Part shown: piece after piece, positions 33,788 through 42,376 of the stretch
How positions within the stretch are numbered: position 1 is the stretch's first letter
How the letters are laid out: each line of letters opens with the position of its first letter
From: Kitasatospora sp. NA04385
GTDB taxonomy: Bacteria > Actinomycetota > Actinomycetes > Streptomycetales > Streptomycetaceae
Direction of reading: 5' to 3'
Length of the DNA stretch: 64,000 nucleotides
Assembly (NCBI RefSeq): GCF_013364235.1
Contig: NZ_CP054919.1
Span: forward strand, 4,992,295-5,056,294
Program-made: the position numbers and the translations under genes
Notes under the pieces: generated by a model
Told to the model about the DNA's origin: nothing
Databases searched by the model: none
What the model saw: only the letters and a program-made list of their open reading frames with translations

Positions 33788-34897
33788 TTAGGCCATTGTG
33801 CCCGTTCGTCCCGGTGCGGAGGACTGCCACAGGCAACCGCAGTCCGGGTGGCTGCGCAGCCGCAGCCGCCGCACCATGCCGTCGGCGGCGGACAGCTCGC
33901 ACCAGCCGTCCACGCTCGGCGGTGGCGACCCGTCCAGGTACAGCTGGACGTGCAGCGCGGCGAGCCCCGCGACGGCGGCCGCCACCGCGCCGTCGCAGGC
34001 TGGCAGGCGGGCCCGGCCCGGGCCCTCGTCGATCAGCTGGGCCAGCAGCCGGGGCCACGCCTCGTCCTCGTCCCGCCGGGCCAGCGTCGCGCAGCTGCCG
34101 CAGGCGGACGCGCCGGGGACGACCAACGGGCCGACCACGCCGAGGTGTTCGAGCACCCCGGTGTACAGGTGCGGGATGCCGGCCCGCATCAGCTCCTGGG
34201 CGTCGACGGCGGCCCCGGTGTACGCGGCCGAGCCGTCCCGCGGGGCGAGCACGACCAGGGCGGGCGGCGGGGGAGCGGCGGGCGGGCGCCGGTAGCGCTC
34301 GCCGACCGGGGCACCGGTGGCGCGGTGCACCAGCTCGCGGGCGGCGGTGGCGCGCAGCCGCCCGATGTCGCCCGGCGGCAGGCCGCCGGGCGCGCAGTCC
34401 CGCGCGGTGACCCGGCCGCGGTCCAGCACCGCGACCTCGCCGATCCCGCCGGCCGCCAGCGCGGCCCCGACGGCGGCCCCGATCCGCCCGGCCCCGCGCA
34501 CCTCGACCCGGGCCCGGGCCCGGCCCTGCAGCACGGCCGCCGCCTCGCCCGGCGCCGGGTGCACCAGGGAGAGCGAGGCCAGGTCCGGGCCCAGCAGCTC
34601 GCGCCGGGCGGGTGGGTACAGCTCCAGCACGTCCCGCAGGGCCTGGGCGTCGTCCAGCAGTTCGCTGCTGCCGAGCGAGTCGAGCACCGCCCGGCAGTAC
34701 TCGGCGCTCAGCCCGAGCCGCTGCCCGGCGGCGACCACCGCGGGGCCGTCCCGGCTGCCGTCGACCAGCTCCAGGAAGCCGGCCAGCCTGCGGTCGACGC
34801 CCTCGATCACCCGGGCGTGCCGCCGCACGGTGCCGAACTGCAGGGTCTGCTTCTCCCGCCAGAGCCGGGCCAGGGCGGGCTTGATCACGGGGCGCAT
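33788..34897 (-). CDS. ThiF/E1-fold protein with degenerate adenylation site
   Basis: A 369-residue protein. Residues 1-110 form a helical N-terminal part, then a Rossmann unit starts at VRGAGRIGAAVGAALAAGG and VAVLDRGRV. C-terminal Cys motifs CGSC and HPDCGC may bind zinc. Where active ThiF/MoeB enzymes have NLxRQ and a conserved Lys, this protein has DCAPGG and Leu/Arg, so adenylation may be lost. ThiF-like proteins with N-terminal helical parts occur in thiazole peptide pathways, but no such pathway is visible here. ATG 34897 has GGGAGG 8 bases upstream. Confidence 0.75.
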   Translation of the reverse strand: MRPVIKPALARLWREKQTLQFGTVRRHARVIEGVDRRLAGFLELVDGSRDGPAVVAAGQRLGLSAEYCRAVLDSLGSSELLDDAQALRDVLELYPPARRELLGPDLASLSLVHPAPGEAAAVLQGRARARVEVRGAGRIGAAVGAALAAGGIGEVAVLDRGRVTARDCAPGGLPPGDIGRLRATAARELVHRATGAPVGERYRRPPAAPPPPALVVLAPRDGSAAYTGAAVDAQELMRAGIPHLYTGVLEHLGVVGPLVVPGASACGSCATLARRDEDEAWPRLLAQLIDEGPGRARLPACDGAVAAAVAGLAALHVQLYLDGSPPPSVDGWCELSAADGMVRRLRLRSHPDCGCLWQSSAPGRTGTMA

Positions 34898-34982
34898 GCG
34901 GGTACCTCCCAGGGTCGGGACCCCGGCGTCGGGATCGCCGGTGACCGCAGCTTGCCCGGCCCTCCCGGCGGGCGGAAATCCG

Positions 34983-35038
34983 TTGTCCACAGCCCCGGTA
35001 GGACGATCCGCTCATCACTGTGCACAGCCTGTGGACAA
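34983..35038. promoter_or_regulatory. Two inverted DnaA-box-like sites in a divergent gap
   Basis: TTGTCCACA at 34983-34991 and TGTGGACAA at 35030-35038 are perfect, oppositely oriented matches to the Streptomyces DnaA box. Between them lies GACGATCCGCTCATCAC (35002-35018), shared with the uvrD2 upstream region. The chromosomal origin is not here: two boxes are too few and no dnaA/dnaN is adjacent. Confidence 0.55.
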
Positions 35039-35115
35039 CGCGCCCGGGTGGTCCCCGGTGCCGCGCCGTTCCGGTGCCGGACTTCTGTCACAGGGACGGG
35101 GTAACGTCCTGTGCC

Positions 35116-35835
35116 ATGGCAGCCGAACGGGACTCCCACCGGTCGGCGTCGCGTCGGCGTGCCCGGGCAGCCTCCGGACCGGCGGCCGCGGCGCCGGGTG
35201 CGCACGCCAGCACCGGGGCCGGTCGCGAGTACGCATCCGACCGTGAGCACCCGGCCGACCCGGGCCGCGGCACCGACCGCACCGCCGACCGCACCGCCGA
35301 CCGCGGCATCGACCGCAGCAAGGTCGAGGTGCGCCGCAGCGCCCGCCGCAGCCGCACCGTCTCCGCCTACCGCGAGGGCGACCGCACCGTGGTGCTGATC
35401 CCGGCCCGGATGTCGCACGCGGAGGAGCAGCGCTGGGTGGCGCAGATGCTCGACAAGCTGGCCGCGCAGGAGAGCCGCCGGATGCTCGGCGACGAGGCCC
35501 TGCAGGCCCGCGCCCGCGAGCTCTCGCTGCTCCACCTGGACGGCCGCGCCGTCCCCGAGCAGGTCCGCTGGGTGACCAACCAGAACTCCCGCTGGGGCTC
35601 CTGCACCCCCAGCGAGCGCACCATCCGGCTCTCCCACCGGCTGCAGGGCATGCCCGAGTACGTGATCGACTACGTCCTGCTGCACGAGCTCGCGCACCTG
35701 CTGGTCCCCGACCACGGCCCCGGGTTCTGGGCCCTGCTGGAGACCTACCCGCGCACCGAACGGGCCCGCGGCTACCTGGAGGGCGTCGCCTCCGCCGCCC
35801 GGCTCCCGCACCTCCCGCCCGCCCGCGCCACCTGA
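35116..35835 (+). CDS. YgjP-like (UTP pyrophosphatase/SprT-like) metallopeptidase-fold protein
   Basis: A 239-residue protein whose first 65 residues are a disordered Ala/Arg/Asp tail with a DRTADRTADRGIDR repeat. The rest is a DUF45/YgjP domain: RWVTNQNSRWGSCTP and LLHELAHLLVPDHGPGFW, where HELAH (about 189-193) plus the following His form a zinc site. The function in actinobacteria is unknown. TAACGT 8 bases before ATG suggests a leaderless transcript. Confidence 0.85.
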   Translation: MAAERDSHRSASRRRARAASGPAAAAPGAHASTGAGREYASDREHPADPGRGTDRTADRTADRGIDRSKVEVRRSARRSRTVSAYREGDRTVVLIPARMSHAEEQRWVAQMLDKLAAQESRRMLGDEALQARARELSLLHLDGRAVPEQVRWVTNQNSRWGSCTPSERTIRLSHRLQGMPEYVIDYVLLHELAHLLVPDHGPGFWALLETYPRTERARGYLEGVASAARLPHLPPARAT

Positions 35836-35904
35836 CGCCGGGCACCCGGCGACCCGGCGACCTGGCCCCGAAGGACGCGAAGGACGCGAAGCACCCCGGA
35901 GACG

Positions 35905-35950
35905 CACCGGACCCCGGCCGCCCGCACGTGGCGGGGGCCGGGGTCCGGTG
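35905..35950. terminator. Bidirectional hairpin terminator
   Basis: A 15-bp perfect stem (35905-35919 with 35936-35950) extended inward by GCCCGC/GCGGGG between convergent genes. Confidence 0.7.
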
Positions 35951-35964
35951 GCGGAGCGGGGCGG

Positions 35965-36534
35965 TCAGACCAGCGTGCGGGCCCGCGCCACCAGGTCGCG
36001 CACCGAGCGGTCGGTGTCGGCCGGCAGCTCGTCCCAGCCGAACCAGCGCAGGTCCAGCGACTCCTCGCTGATCAGCTCGCGCGCCCCGGCCGGGGCCAGC
36101 GCCACGTACTGCACGTCCAGGTGGGTGTTCTCCGGCCGGTCCTTGCCCGCGCAGCGCACCTGGTGCCGGTCCAGCTTCACCGGCGCGGTGCGGCCCGCGA
36201 CGGCGAGCAGTGCCAGGTCCGCGATGCCGGACTCCTCGACCGCCTCGCGCAGCGCGGCCGAGGCGAGCGTCTCGTCGCCGGGTTCGCAGTGGCCGCCCAT
36301 CTGCAGCCACCTCCCGACCTTCGGGTGCAGGGTGAGCAGCACCCGCTCGCCGGCCGGGTCGACCACCAGCGCGCTGGCGGTGATGTGGCCGGGCAGGCAG
36401 GCCCGCCACATGCCGTCGGCACGTTCGGCGAGGTGGGCCAGGTACGCGTGGCGCAGCTCGTCCTGGCCGGCCCCGTCGGGCACCCAGTCGGTCAGGGCGC
36501 GGACGGCGTCCGCGTGCAGCGAGGTCGAGGTCAC
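35965..36534 (-). CDS. Nudix hydrolase
   Basis: A 189-residue protein with a Nudix box GGHCEPGDETLASAALREAV (about 78-97) followed by EESGI. It acts on a nucleoside diphosphate derivative not identifiable from sequence. GTG 36534 overlaps the stop of the upstream gene (GTGA), so translation is coupled. Confidence 0.88.
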   Translation of the reverse strand: MTSTSLHADAVRALTDWVPDGAGQDELRHAYLAHLAERADGMWRACLPGHITASALVVDPAGERVLLTLHPKVGRWLQMGGHCEPGDETLASAALREAVEESGIADLALLAVAGRTAPVKLDRHQVRCAGKDRPENTHLDVQYVALAPAGARELISEESLDLRWFGWDELPADTDRSVRDLVARARTLV

Positions 36535-38186
36535 TTGGCGGTGCCCTCCGGCCCCTGCTCGCCGTCCTTACCGTCCTTACCGTCCTTGCCGTCCTCCTCG
36601 GAGCCGGACCCGGTCGAGCCGGACTCGGACTCGGTCGAGTCGGACTCCGACCCGGCCGCGTCGGACGGTTCGGCGGAGTCCGCCGAGGTGTCCGCCCCGG
36701 CCTCCGGGGCGGCGCCGCCGTCCTTGCTCAGGTCCGCCTTCCCGCTCCCGCTCCCGCCGCCGCTCCCGCCGCCGGCCGCCTCGCCCAGCAGCCGGTCGAG
36801 CGCGTCGAAGTCGAAGCCGCCCTCGGCCACCGCCGCGGTGTCCCGGTGCACGAAGCCGTCCGGGTCGTCCAGGTCGGCGGCGGTGGGCAGCATGTCGGGG
36901 TGGCTCCACAGCGCGTCCCGGCCCTCGACGCCGCGGGCGTCGGCGAGCGAGGCCCACAGCCGGGAGGCGTCGCGCAGGCGGCGCGGGCGCAGTTCGAGGC
37001 CGACCAGGGTGGCGAAGGTCTGCTCGGCGGGGCCGCCGGAGGCGCGGCGGCGGCGGAGCGTCTCGCGCAGCGCGGCGGCGTGCGGCAGGTGCGGCGCGGC
37101 GGCGGCGTGCACCACGGCGTCGACCCAGCCCTCGACCAGGGCGAGCGCGGTCTCCAGCCGGGCCAGGGCGGCCTTCTGCTCGGGCGTGTCCTCGGGCTGG
37201 AGCAGGCCGCCGGCCAGCGCGTCCTGCAGGGCCTCGGGGTTGGCCGGGTCGATCTGGCCGACCAACTCCTCCATCCGCGAGGTGTCGACCTTGATGCCGC
37301 GCGCGTACGCCTCGACCGCGCCGAACAGGTGCGCCCGCAGCCACGGCACGTGCGCGAACAGGCGCTGGTGGGCGGCCTCGCGCAGGGCCAGGTAGAGCCG
37401 GACCTCCTCGGCGGGCACGTTCAGGCCCTCGCCGAACTCGGCGATGTTCTGCGGGAGCAGCGCGGCCTTCCCGGCGGGGGCGAGCGGCAGGCCGACGTCG
37501 GTGGAGCCGAGCACCTCGGCGGCCAGCGCGCCGAGCGCCTGCCCGATCTGGGTGCCGAACATGGCGCCGCCCATCGAGCGCATCATGCCCATCAGCGGCC
37601 CGGTCATCGCCTGCATCTCCTCGGGCAGCACGCCGCCCATGGCGTTGCCGACCCGCTCGGCGACCGGGTCGACCAGGTCCTTCCAGACCGGCAGGGTGGC
37701 CTCGATCCACTCGGCGCGGCTCCAGGCCACCGCCGCGGAGGAGGCGGACGGGAACTCGGTGGCGGAGTCCAGCCAGAGGTCGGCCAGCCGGACGGCCTCG
37801 GTGACGGCGGTGCGCTCGGCGGCGCCGACCGAGCGGTCCTTGCTCTTCCCCTCGGGCTGCTCGGCGACCACGGTCTGCCGGGCGATGTTCTTGGCCAGGT
37901 CCCAGTTCACCGGGCCGCCTTCGAACGAGAGCATCTGCCCGAGCTGCTGGAACGCCGCGCCGAGGTCGTTGGGGTTGAAACCGCCCATCATCGCGGCGAA
38001 CGGGTTGTCCCCGCCCTGCCCGCCGGGGCCGCCCATGCCGAACAGCGCCCCGAAGGGGTTTCCGGTGCCGAAGCCGAACGGCTGCTGCGGGGTCGAGTCG
38101 CCCTGCTCGCCGTCCTTCTTGCCCTTGTTCTTGCCGTCCTCGGGCTCCTCGGGGGGAACGCCGAATCCGAAGGGGAGGTCGCTCAC
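36531..38186 (-). CDS. DUF2342/zincin-related protein with acidic C-terminal tail
   Basis: A 551-residue protein. The N-terminus is Gly/Phe/Pro-rich (FGFG and NPFGALF stretches), the middle (about 90-450) is the family domain with ALREAAHQRLF, and the last 80 residues are Ser/Asp/Glu-rich with DGKDGKDGKDG repeats. Relatives are annotated as zinc-dependent metalloproteases, but the expected HExxH is REAAH here, so activity is doubtful. Gene order (before the PDZ protease and UPF0182) is conserved in mycobacteria. Confidence 0.8.
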   Translation of the reverse strand: MSDLPFGFGVPPEEPEDGKNKGKKDGEQGDSTPQQPFGFGTGNPFGALFGMGGPGGQGGDNPFAAMMGGFNPNDLGAAFQQLGQMLSFEGGPVNWDLAKNIARQTVVAEQPEGKSKDRSVGAAERTAVTEAVRLADLWLDSATEFPSASSAAVAWSRAEWIEATLPVWKDLVDPVAERVGNAMGGVLPEEMQAMTGPLMGMMRSMGGAMFGTQIGQALGALAAEVLGSTDVGLPLAPAGKAALLPQNIAEFGEGLNVPAEEVRLYLALREAAHQRLFAHVPWLRAHLFGAVEAYARGIKVDTSRMEELVGQIDPANPEALQDALAGGLLQPEDTPEQKAALARLETALALVEGWVDAVVHAAAAPHLPHAAALRETLRRRRASGGPAEQTFATLVGLELRPRRLRDASRLWASLADARGVEGRDALWSHPDMLPTAADLDDPDGFVHRDTAAVAEGGFDFDALDRLLGEAAGGGSGGGSGSGKADLSKDGGAAPEAGADTSADSAEPSDAAGSESDSTESESGSTGSGSEEDGKDGKDGKDGEQGPEGTAK

Positions 38187-38377
38187 GGGGGTCCTCGATC
38201 TGATCGGCCGTCACGCGGGTGGTGTGGCGGGAAAGTCTGCCGCCCGGGGGCTCCGAGCGGTTTCAATGGTCTCGCGGCGACCGCGCCGGGTGCACCGCCG
38301 GGGCCGAGCCTCGGGCAGGATGGTCAAGTGCGTGACACTCGTACGTCCGCACTTAAGCTAACCGTGGAGGATGGCCG

Positions 38378-39526
38378 GTGAGTTCCCCGCCTTCGGACGT
38401 TCGCTCTGGGCTGACCGGGGGCGAGGACGCGCCGACCGATGCCGGTTCGCCGACTCCAGCCTACGGCGGCAAGCCGCTGACCGTGGCGGTCACCGGCGCG
38501 GCGGGCGTGCTCGGCGAGCGTGTCGCGCGGCGCCTGGTCGACTCCCCGCACGTGCGCCGGGTGCTGGCGGTGGACGAGCGGCGCGGCGACGCCCCGGGCG
38601 TGCAGTGGCGGGTGCTGGACGTGCGCGACCCGGCGGTGGCCGAGCGGCTGGCCGGCGTCGACGTGGTGGTGCACCTGGCGATGGACCTCGGCATGGAGAC
38701 CGACCCGCGCACCCGCAGCGCGTACAACGTGCGCGGCGCGCAGACGGTGGTGACCGCCGCCGCGGCCGCCGGGGTGCACCGGGTGGTGCTGTGCACCTCC
38801 GCGATGGTCTACGGCGCGCTGCCCGACAACGACGTCCCGCTGGCCGAGGACTCCGAACTGCGGGCCACCGAGGAGGCCTCGCTGGTCGGCGACCTGCTGG
38901 AGATCGAGCGGCTGGCCCGGCGCGCCCCGCGCGCCCACCCCGGGCTGCAGATCACCGTGCTGCGCCCGGCCGTGGTGGTCGGCCCCGGCATCGACACCGT
39001 GCTGACCAGGCACTTCGAGGCGCCGCGGCTGCTGGTGGTGGCGGGTTCGCGCCCGTGCTGGCAGTTCTGCCACCTGGACGACCTGGCCTCGGCGCTGGAG
39101 TACGCGGCGCTGGGCCTGGTGGAGGGCGAGGTGACGGTCGGCTGCGACGGCTGGCTGGAGCAGGAGGACGTGGAGGAACTGTCCGGCATCCGCCGGATGG
39201 AACTGCCCGCCTCGCTGGCCCTGGGCACCGCGGCCCGGCTGCACCGGCTCGGCCTGACCCCGGCCCCGGCGGGGGACCTCGCCTACACGATGTACCCGTG
39301 GGTGGTGTCCGGCAGCCGGCTGCACGAGGCGGGCTGGCGGCCGCGGCACACCAACGAGGAGGTGCTGGCCGAGTTGCTCGCCCAGGTGTCCGGCAAGCAC
39401 GCGGTGGCCGGGCGCCGGCTCGGCGGCAAGGAGGCCGCCACCAGCCTGGGCGCGGCGGGGGCGACGGTCGCGCTGATCGGCACCGCCGCGCTGGTGCGCC
39501 GGGCCCGCAAGCACCGCCGGATCTGA
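38378..39526 (+). CDS. NAD-dependent epimerase/dehydratase-like protein
   Basis: A 382-residue extended SDR. After a 32-residue polar N-terminus, VAVTGAAGVLGERVARRL gives the NAD motif; CTSAMVYGALPDN holds the strand-end Ser/Tyr region, but no clear YxxxK follows. The C-terminus carries a hydrophobic stretch ending in RRARKHRRI, possibly a membrane anchor. GTG 38378 has GGAGG 8 bases upstream. An AAGTGCG/CGCACTT inverted repeat (38326-38354) lies just before a -10-like TAAGCT. Confidence 0.8.
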   Translation: MSSPPSDVRSGLTGGEDAPTDAGSPTPAYGGKPLTVAVTGAAGVLGERVARRLVDSPHVRRVLAVDERRGDAPGVQWRVLDVRDPAVAERLAGVDVVVHLAMDLGMETDPRTRSAYNVRGAQTVVTAAAAAGVHRVVLCTSAMVYGALPDNDVPLAEDSELRATEEASLVGDLLEIERLARRAPRAHPGLQITVLRPAVVVGPGIDTVLTRHFEAPRLLVVAGSRPCWQFCHLDDLASALEYAALGLVEGEVTVGCDGWLEQEDVEELSGIRRMELPASLALGTAARLHRLGLTPAPAGDLAYTMYPWVVSGSRLHEAGWRPRHTNEEVLAELLAQVSGKHAVAGRRLGGKEAATSLGAAGATVALIGTAALVRRARKHRRI

Positions 39527-39558
39527 GCACCGTCGGATCCGAGCACCGCCGAGTCCGA

Positions 39559-39610
39559 GCACCGAGTCCGGGCACCGAGTCCGGGCACCGAGTCCGGGCA
39601 CCGAGTCCGA
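39559..39610. repeat. 13-bp minisatellite, four copies
   Basis: GCACCGAGTCCGG is repeated at 39559, 39572, 39585 and 39598 (last base changed in the final copy), with degenerate copies from about 39530. It lies downstream of the SDR gene. Confidence 0.85.
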
Positions 39611-39617
39611 GCGTCGC

Positions 39618-39657
39618 ATTTTCGCATCATGGAATTACCTCATCGTGATACGAAAAT
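39618..39657. promoter_or_regulatory. 12-bp inverted repeat in an A/T-rich island upstream of moaE
   Basis: ATTTTCGCATCA (39618-39629) and TGATACGAAAAT (39646-39657) pair at 11 of 12 positions across a 16-base spacer. The A/T content is exceptional for this window, which suggests an operator or promoter. Confidence 0.5.
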
Positions 39658-39697
39658 TCTTGCGGTCCGTCGCCGGGGATGCGGAATGATGGGGACC

Positions 39698-40138
39698 ATG
39701 TCCGAGAACCACGACCCGATCCGCCTGCTCGCCGTCCGCGAGACCCCGCTCTCGCTGGACGAGGTGCACGCCGCGGTCGGCGACGACGCGGCCGGCGGCA
39801 CCACGCTGTTCGTCGGCACGGTGCGCGACCACGACGGCGGCAAGCCGGTCGCCGCGCTGGAGTACAGCGCCCACCCGACGGCGCTGCGCGAACTGCGCCG
39901 GATCGCCGAGAAGGTCTGCGCGGACTTCCCGGTCCGGGCGCTGGCCGCGGTGCACCGCACCGGCCGGCTGGAGATCGGCGACGTCGCGGTGATCGTCGCG
40001 GTGTCCTGCCCGCACCGCGGCGAGGCGTTCGCGGCCTCCCGCCGGCTGATCGACGACCTCAAGCACGGGGTGCCGATCTGGAAGCACCAGATCTTCGCCG
40101 ACGGCGAGGAGGAGTGGGTCGGCGCGGGGTCCTGCTGA
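39698..40138 (+). CDS. moaE: Molybdopterin synthase large subunit MoaE
   Basis: A 146-residue protein. Conserved elements are TTLFVGTVRDHDGG, LEYSAHPTAL and the catalytic-lysine region KHGVPIWKHQIFADGEEEWV. It transfers sulfur from MoaD to precursor Z to make molybdopterin. No moaD is seen in the window. ATG 39698 is favoured; the longer frame starts inside the inverted repeat. Confidence 0.92.
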   Translation: MSENHDPIRLLAVRETPLSLDEVHAAVGDDAAGGTTLFVGTVRDHDGGKPVAALEYSAHPTALRELRRIAEKVCADFPVRALAAVHRTGRLEIGDVAVIVAVSCPHRGEAFAASRRLIDDLKHGVPIWKHQIFADGEEEWVGAGSC

Positions 40139-40298
40139 CGCCCCCGTGACCGGCCCCGGGCGGCGTTCGTTCCCCGTTCGGCGGTACCCCGGAAGGGGGT
40201 GGTCCGGCCCCCGCCCGTAACCCGGATGCCGCCCGCGCCGTTCCCCATGCAGGCGGCTAATCTGCTGATACGCACGACGAGCCTGTGGGGAGTTCGAA

Positions 40299-40466
40299 AT
40301 GGCTGTGCTCGCCTGGTTGAGTATTCCCGTGGTGGCCGGTGTGCTGGCCACGGTCTGGGCCACCTGGGCGGCCCGTCCGCCCCGCGCGACGACCGATCCG
40401 AGCTCGCTGGCCGAGCACGAACGGTTCCGCGCCGCGATGGAGCGCAGCACCGGCGTCCGGGACTGA
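40299..40466 (+). CDS. Small single-pass membrane protein (55 residues)
   Basis: ATG 40299, with GTGGGGAG upstream, opens a frame with strong codon bias: MAVLAWLSIPVVAGVLATVW forms one membrane helix, then a polar tail ending STGVRD. A -10-like TAATCT is at 40258-40263. Not recognised beyond being a conserved type of small actinobacterial protein; it lies before the PDZ protease. Confidence 0.7.
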   Translation: MAVLAWLSIPVVAGVLATVWATWAARPPRATTDPSSLAEHERFRAAMERSTGVRD

Positions 40467-40544
40467 CCTCCACCGCCCCCGATCGGCGGTGCGGGGCCCG
40501 GACCAGCGCTACACCGGGCCCCGCACTTCCCGTACTGTCGTGGC

Positions 40545-41630
40545 ATGCCACGCCGATCGGCGACGATGCTCGCCGCCACCCTGCTGCTGATAGGCCTGCT
40601 CTGCGCATCGGTCCTGTTCAAGGTGCCGTTCACCGAGATGAGCCCGGGGCCGACCTACAACACCCTCGGCGTGCAGGAGAAGACCGGCACCCCGGTGATC
40701 ACCATCACCGGCCACGAGACCTACCCGACCAGCGGCCACCTCAACATGACCACGGTCCAGGTCACCGGGGCGAACTACCAGCCCAGCCTGGTCTCGGCGA
40801 TCGTCGGCTGGATCCGGGACGACGTGCTGGTCGTCCCGCACGACAACGTCTACCCGCAGGGCCAGACCGACCAGGAGGCCCAGCAGGAGAACGCCGAGCA
40901 GTTCGCCTCCTCCGAGGACAGCGCCAAGACCGCGGCCCTCAAGCAGCTGGACATCCCGGTCGGCACCGAGGTGGTGGTCGCCGCGGTGGCCGCCGGCGGG
41001 CCCTCCGAGGGCAAGCTGCACGCGGGCGACCAGATCGTCGCGGTGGACGGCGTGCCCATCACCGACCGGCTCCAGGTCGCCGAGCAGGTGACCAAGCACA
41101 AGCCCGGCGAGAGCGTGGAGTTCACCGTCGTGCCGCACGCCAAGGCCGGCGCGACGCCCGACCCGGCGGACGAGGTCAAGGTCACCGTCGTCACCGGCAA
41201 GTCCGACGACGACGGCCCCGAGCGGGCCGTGGTGGGCATCACGCCCAGCGTCGACCACGTCTACCCGTTCAAGATCGACATCGGCCTGCAGGACGTCGGC
41301 GGCCCCAGCGCCGGCCTGATGTTCGCCCTCGGCATCGTCGACAAGCTCACCCCCACCGACCTCACCGGCGGCAAGTTCGTGGCGGGCACCGGCACCATCG
41401 ACGACGACGGCACGGTCGGCCCGATCGGCGGCATCCAGATGAAGCTGATCGCCGCCCGCGACAAGGGCGCCGAGTACTTCTTCACCCCCGCGGACAACTG
41501 CGCCGAGGCCGCCAAGGGCACCCCGTCCGGCCTCACCCTGGTCAAGGTGGAGAACCTGGACGGGGCGATGAAGGCGCTGGACGGCATCCGCAGCGGCGAC
41601 AAGGCGGCGCTGCCCGGCTGCGGCAAGTAG
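40545..41630 (+). CDS. PDZ-domain Lon-like serine protease (YlbL type)
   Basis: A 361-residue membrane-anchored protease: an N-terminal helix (8-25), a PDZ domain (about 140-215) and an S16 Lon-like domain with catalytic Ser in GGPSAGLM (about 252) and Lys in GGIQMKLIAA (about 300). It probably degrades extracytoplasmic or membrane proteins. TACTGT 6 bases before ATG suggests leaderless mRNA. Confidence 0.9.
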   Translation: MPRRSATMLAATLLLIGLLCASVLFKVPFTEMSPGPTYNTLGVQEKTGTPVITITGHETYPTSGHLNMTTVQVTGANYQPSLVSAIVGWIRDDVLVVPHDNVYPQGQTDQEAQQENAEQFASSEDSAKTAALKQLDIPVGTEVVVAAVAAGGPSEGKLHAGDQIVAVDGVPITDRLQVAEQVTKHKPGESVEFTVVPHAKAGATPDPADEVKVTVVTGKSDDDGPERAVVGITPSVDHVYPFKIDIGLQDVGGPSAGLMFALGIVDKLTPTDLTGGKFVAGTGTIDDDGTVGPIGGIQMKLIAARDKGAEYFFTPADNCAEAAKGTPSGLTLVKVENLDGAMKALDGIRSGDKAALPGCGK

Positions 41631-41664
41631 CGGCCGGAGCCGGTGGCGGCCCGGCGGGCCCGGG

Positions 41665-42225
41665 CTAGGAGAAGGTCGCGAGCAGGGCGTCCGTCAGATT
41701 GGGGACGAGCTCGGGGCCGGTCAGCACCTCGCGGGCGAGGTCCTTCTCGCGCAGGCGCAGCGCGACCTCCTTGGAGCCGTCGCGCAGCACGGCCGCGGTG
41801 ATCCGGACCTCCTGGCGCTGCGGGTGGGTCGCCACCCAGTCGTTGATCTCCTTGTCGGAGGCGTTCTTCGGCCGGGAGGACTCCGCGCCGGGCGGGAGCA
41901 TCATCCGCTCGACCACCAGCGCGCAGCCGACCACGCCGTCCGGCCAGGCGATGGTGCCCAGGAAGCGGTCGAGCTCGGTGCCCGGGGGGATCTCCTCCTG
42001 CTCGACCGGGGTGAGCCCGGTCGGGTTGTCGTCCAGGCCGAGCTGCGAGGCGAGCCGCGGATTGGCCCGGCGCATCTGCGCGTTGTCGACCAGGGCGAAC
42101 AGGCGGGCCGGGAGGTCCCAGCCGAGGGTCGCGGCGTGCTCGTCGATCTCCAGGGCGGCCCGGGTGAGGGGGGTGGCCGCGGGGAGGCCGGCGGCGCCGG
42201 CGGTCAGGTCAGGGGAGTCGGACAT
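41665..42225 (-). CDS. PPA1309-family protein
   Basis: A 186-residue acidic soluble protein, MSDSPDLTAG start, with conserved stretches LGWDLPARLFALVDNAQ and WPDGVVGCALVVERMMLPP. It belongs to an actinobacterial family of unknown function and is usually found, as here, divergent from the UPF0182 gene. ATG 42225 follows GAGGATGG. Confidence 0.8.
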   Translation of the reverse strand: MSDSPDLTAGAAGLPAATPLTRAALEIDEHAATLGWDLPARLFALVDNAQMRRANPRLASQLGLDDNPTGLTPVEQEEIPPGTELDRFLGTIAWPDGVVGCALVVERMMLPPGAESSRPKNASDKEINDWVATHPQRQEVRITAAVLRDGSKEVALRLREKDLAREVLTGPELVPNLTDALLATFS

Positions 42226-42376
42226 GGGGCCATCCTCACACGTCCGGGGGGGCCGTCTCCAACTCCGACGCAGCGTCCGGGAACTCAGGTAAAGACTGAT
42301 TAAGTTGCATGGGAGATTGCTGTCCGCCGCCGGCGCGGCAGCACCTACCCGCAACGACGACAGCTGAGGTGGCGCC

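Noticed and set aside
34983..35038. Chromosomal replication origin
   Set aside because: Only two DnaA boxes and no dnaA, dnaN or long A/T-rich region; more likely a regulatory site.
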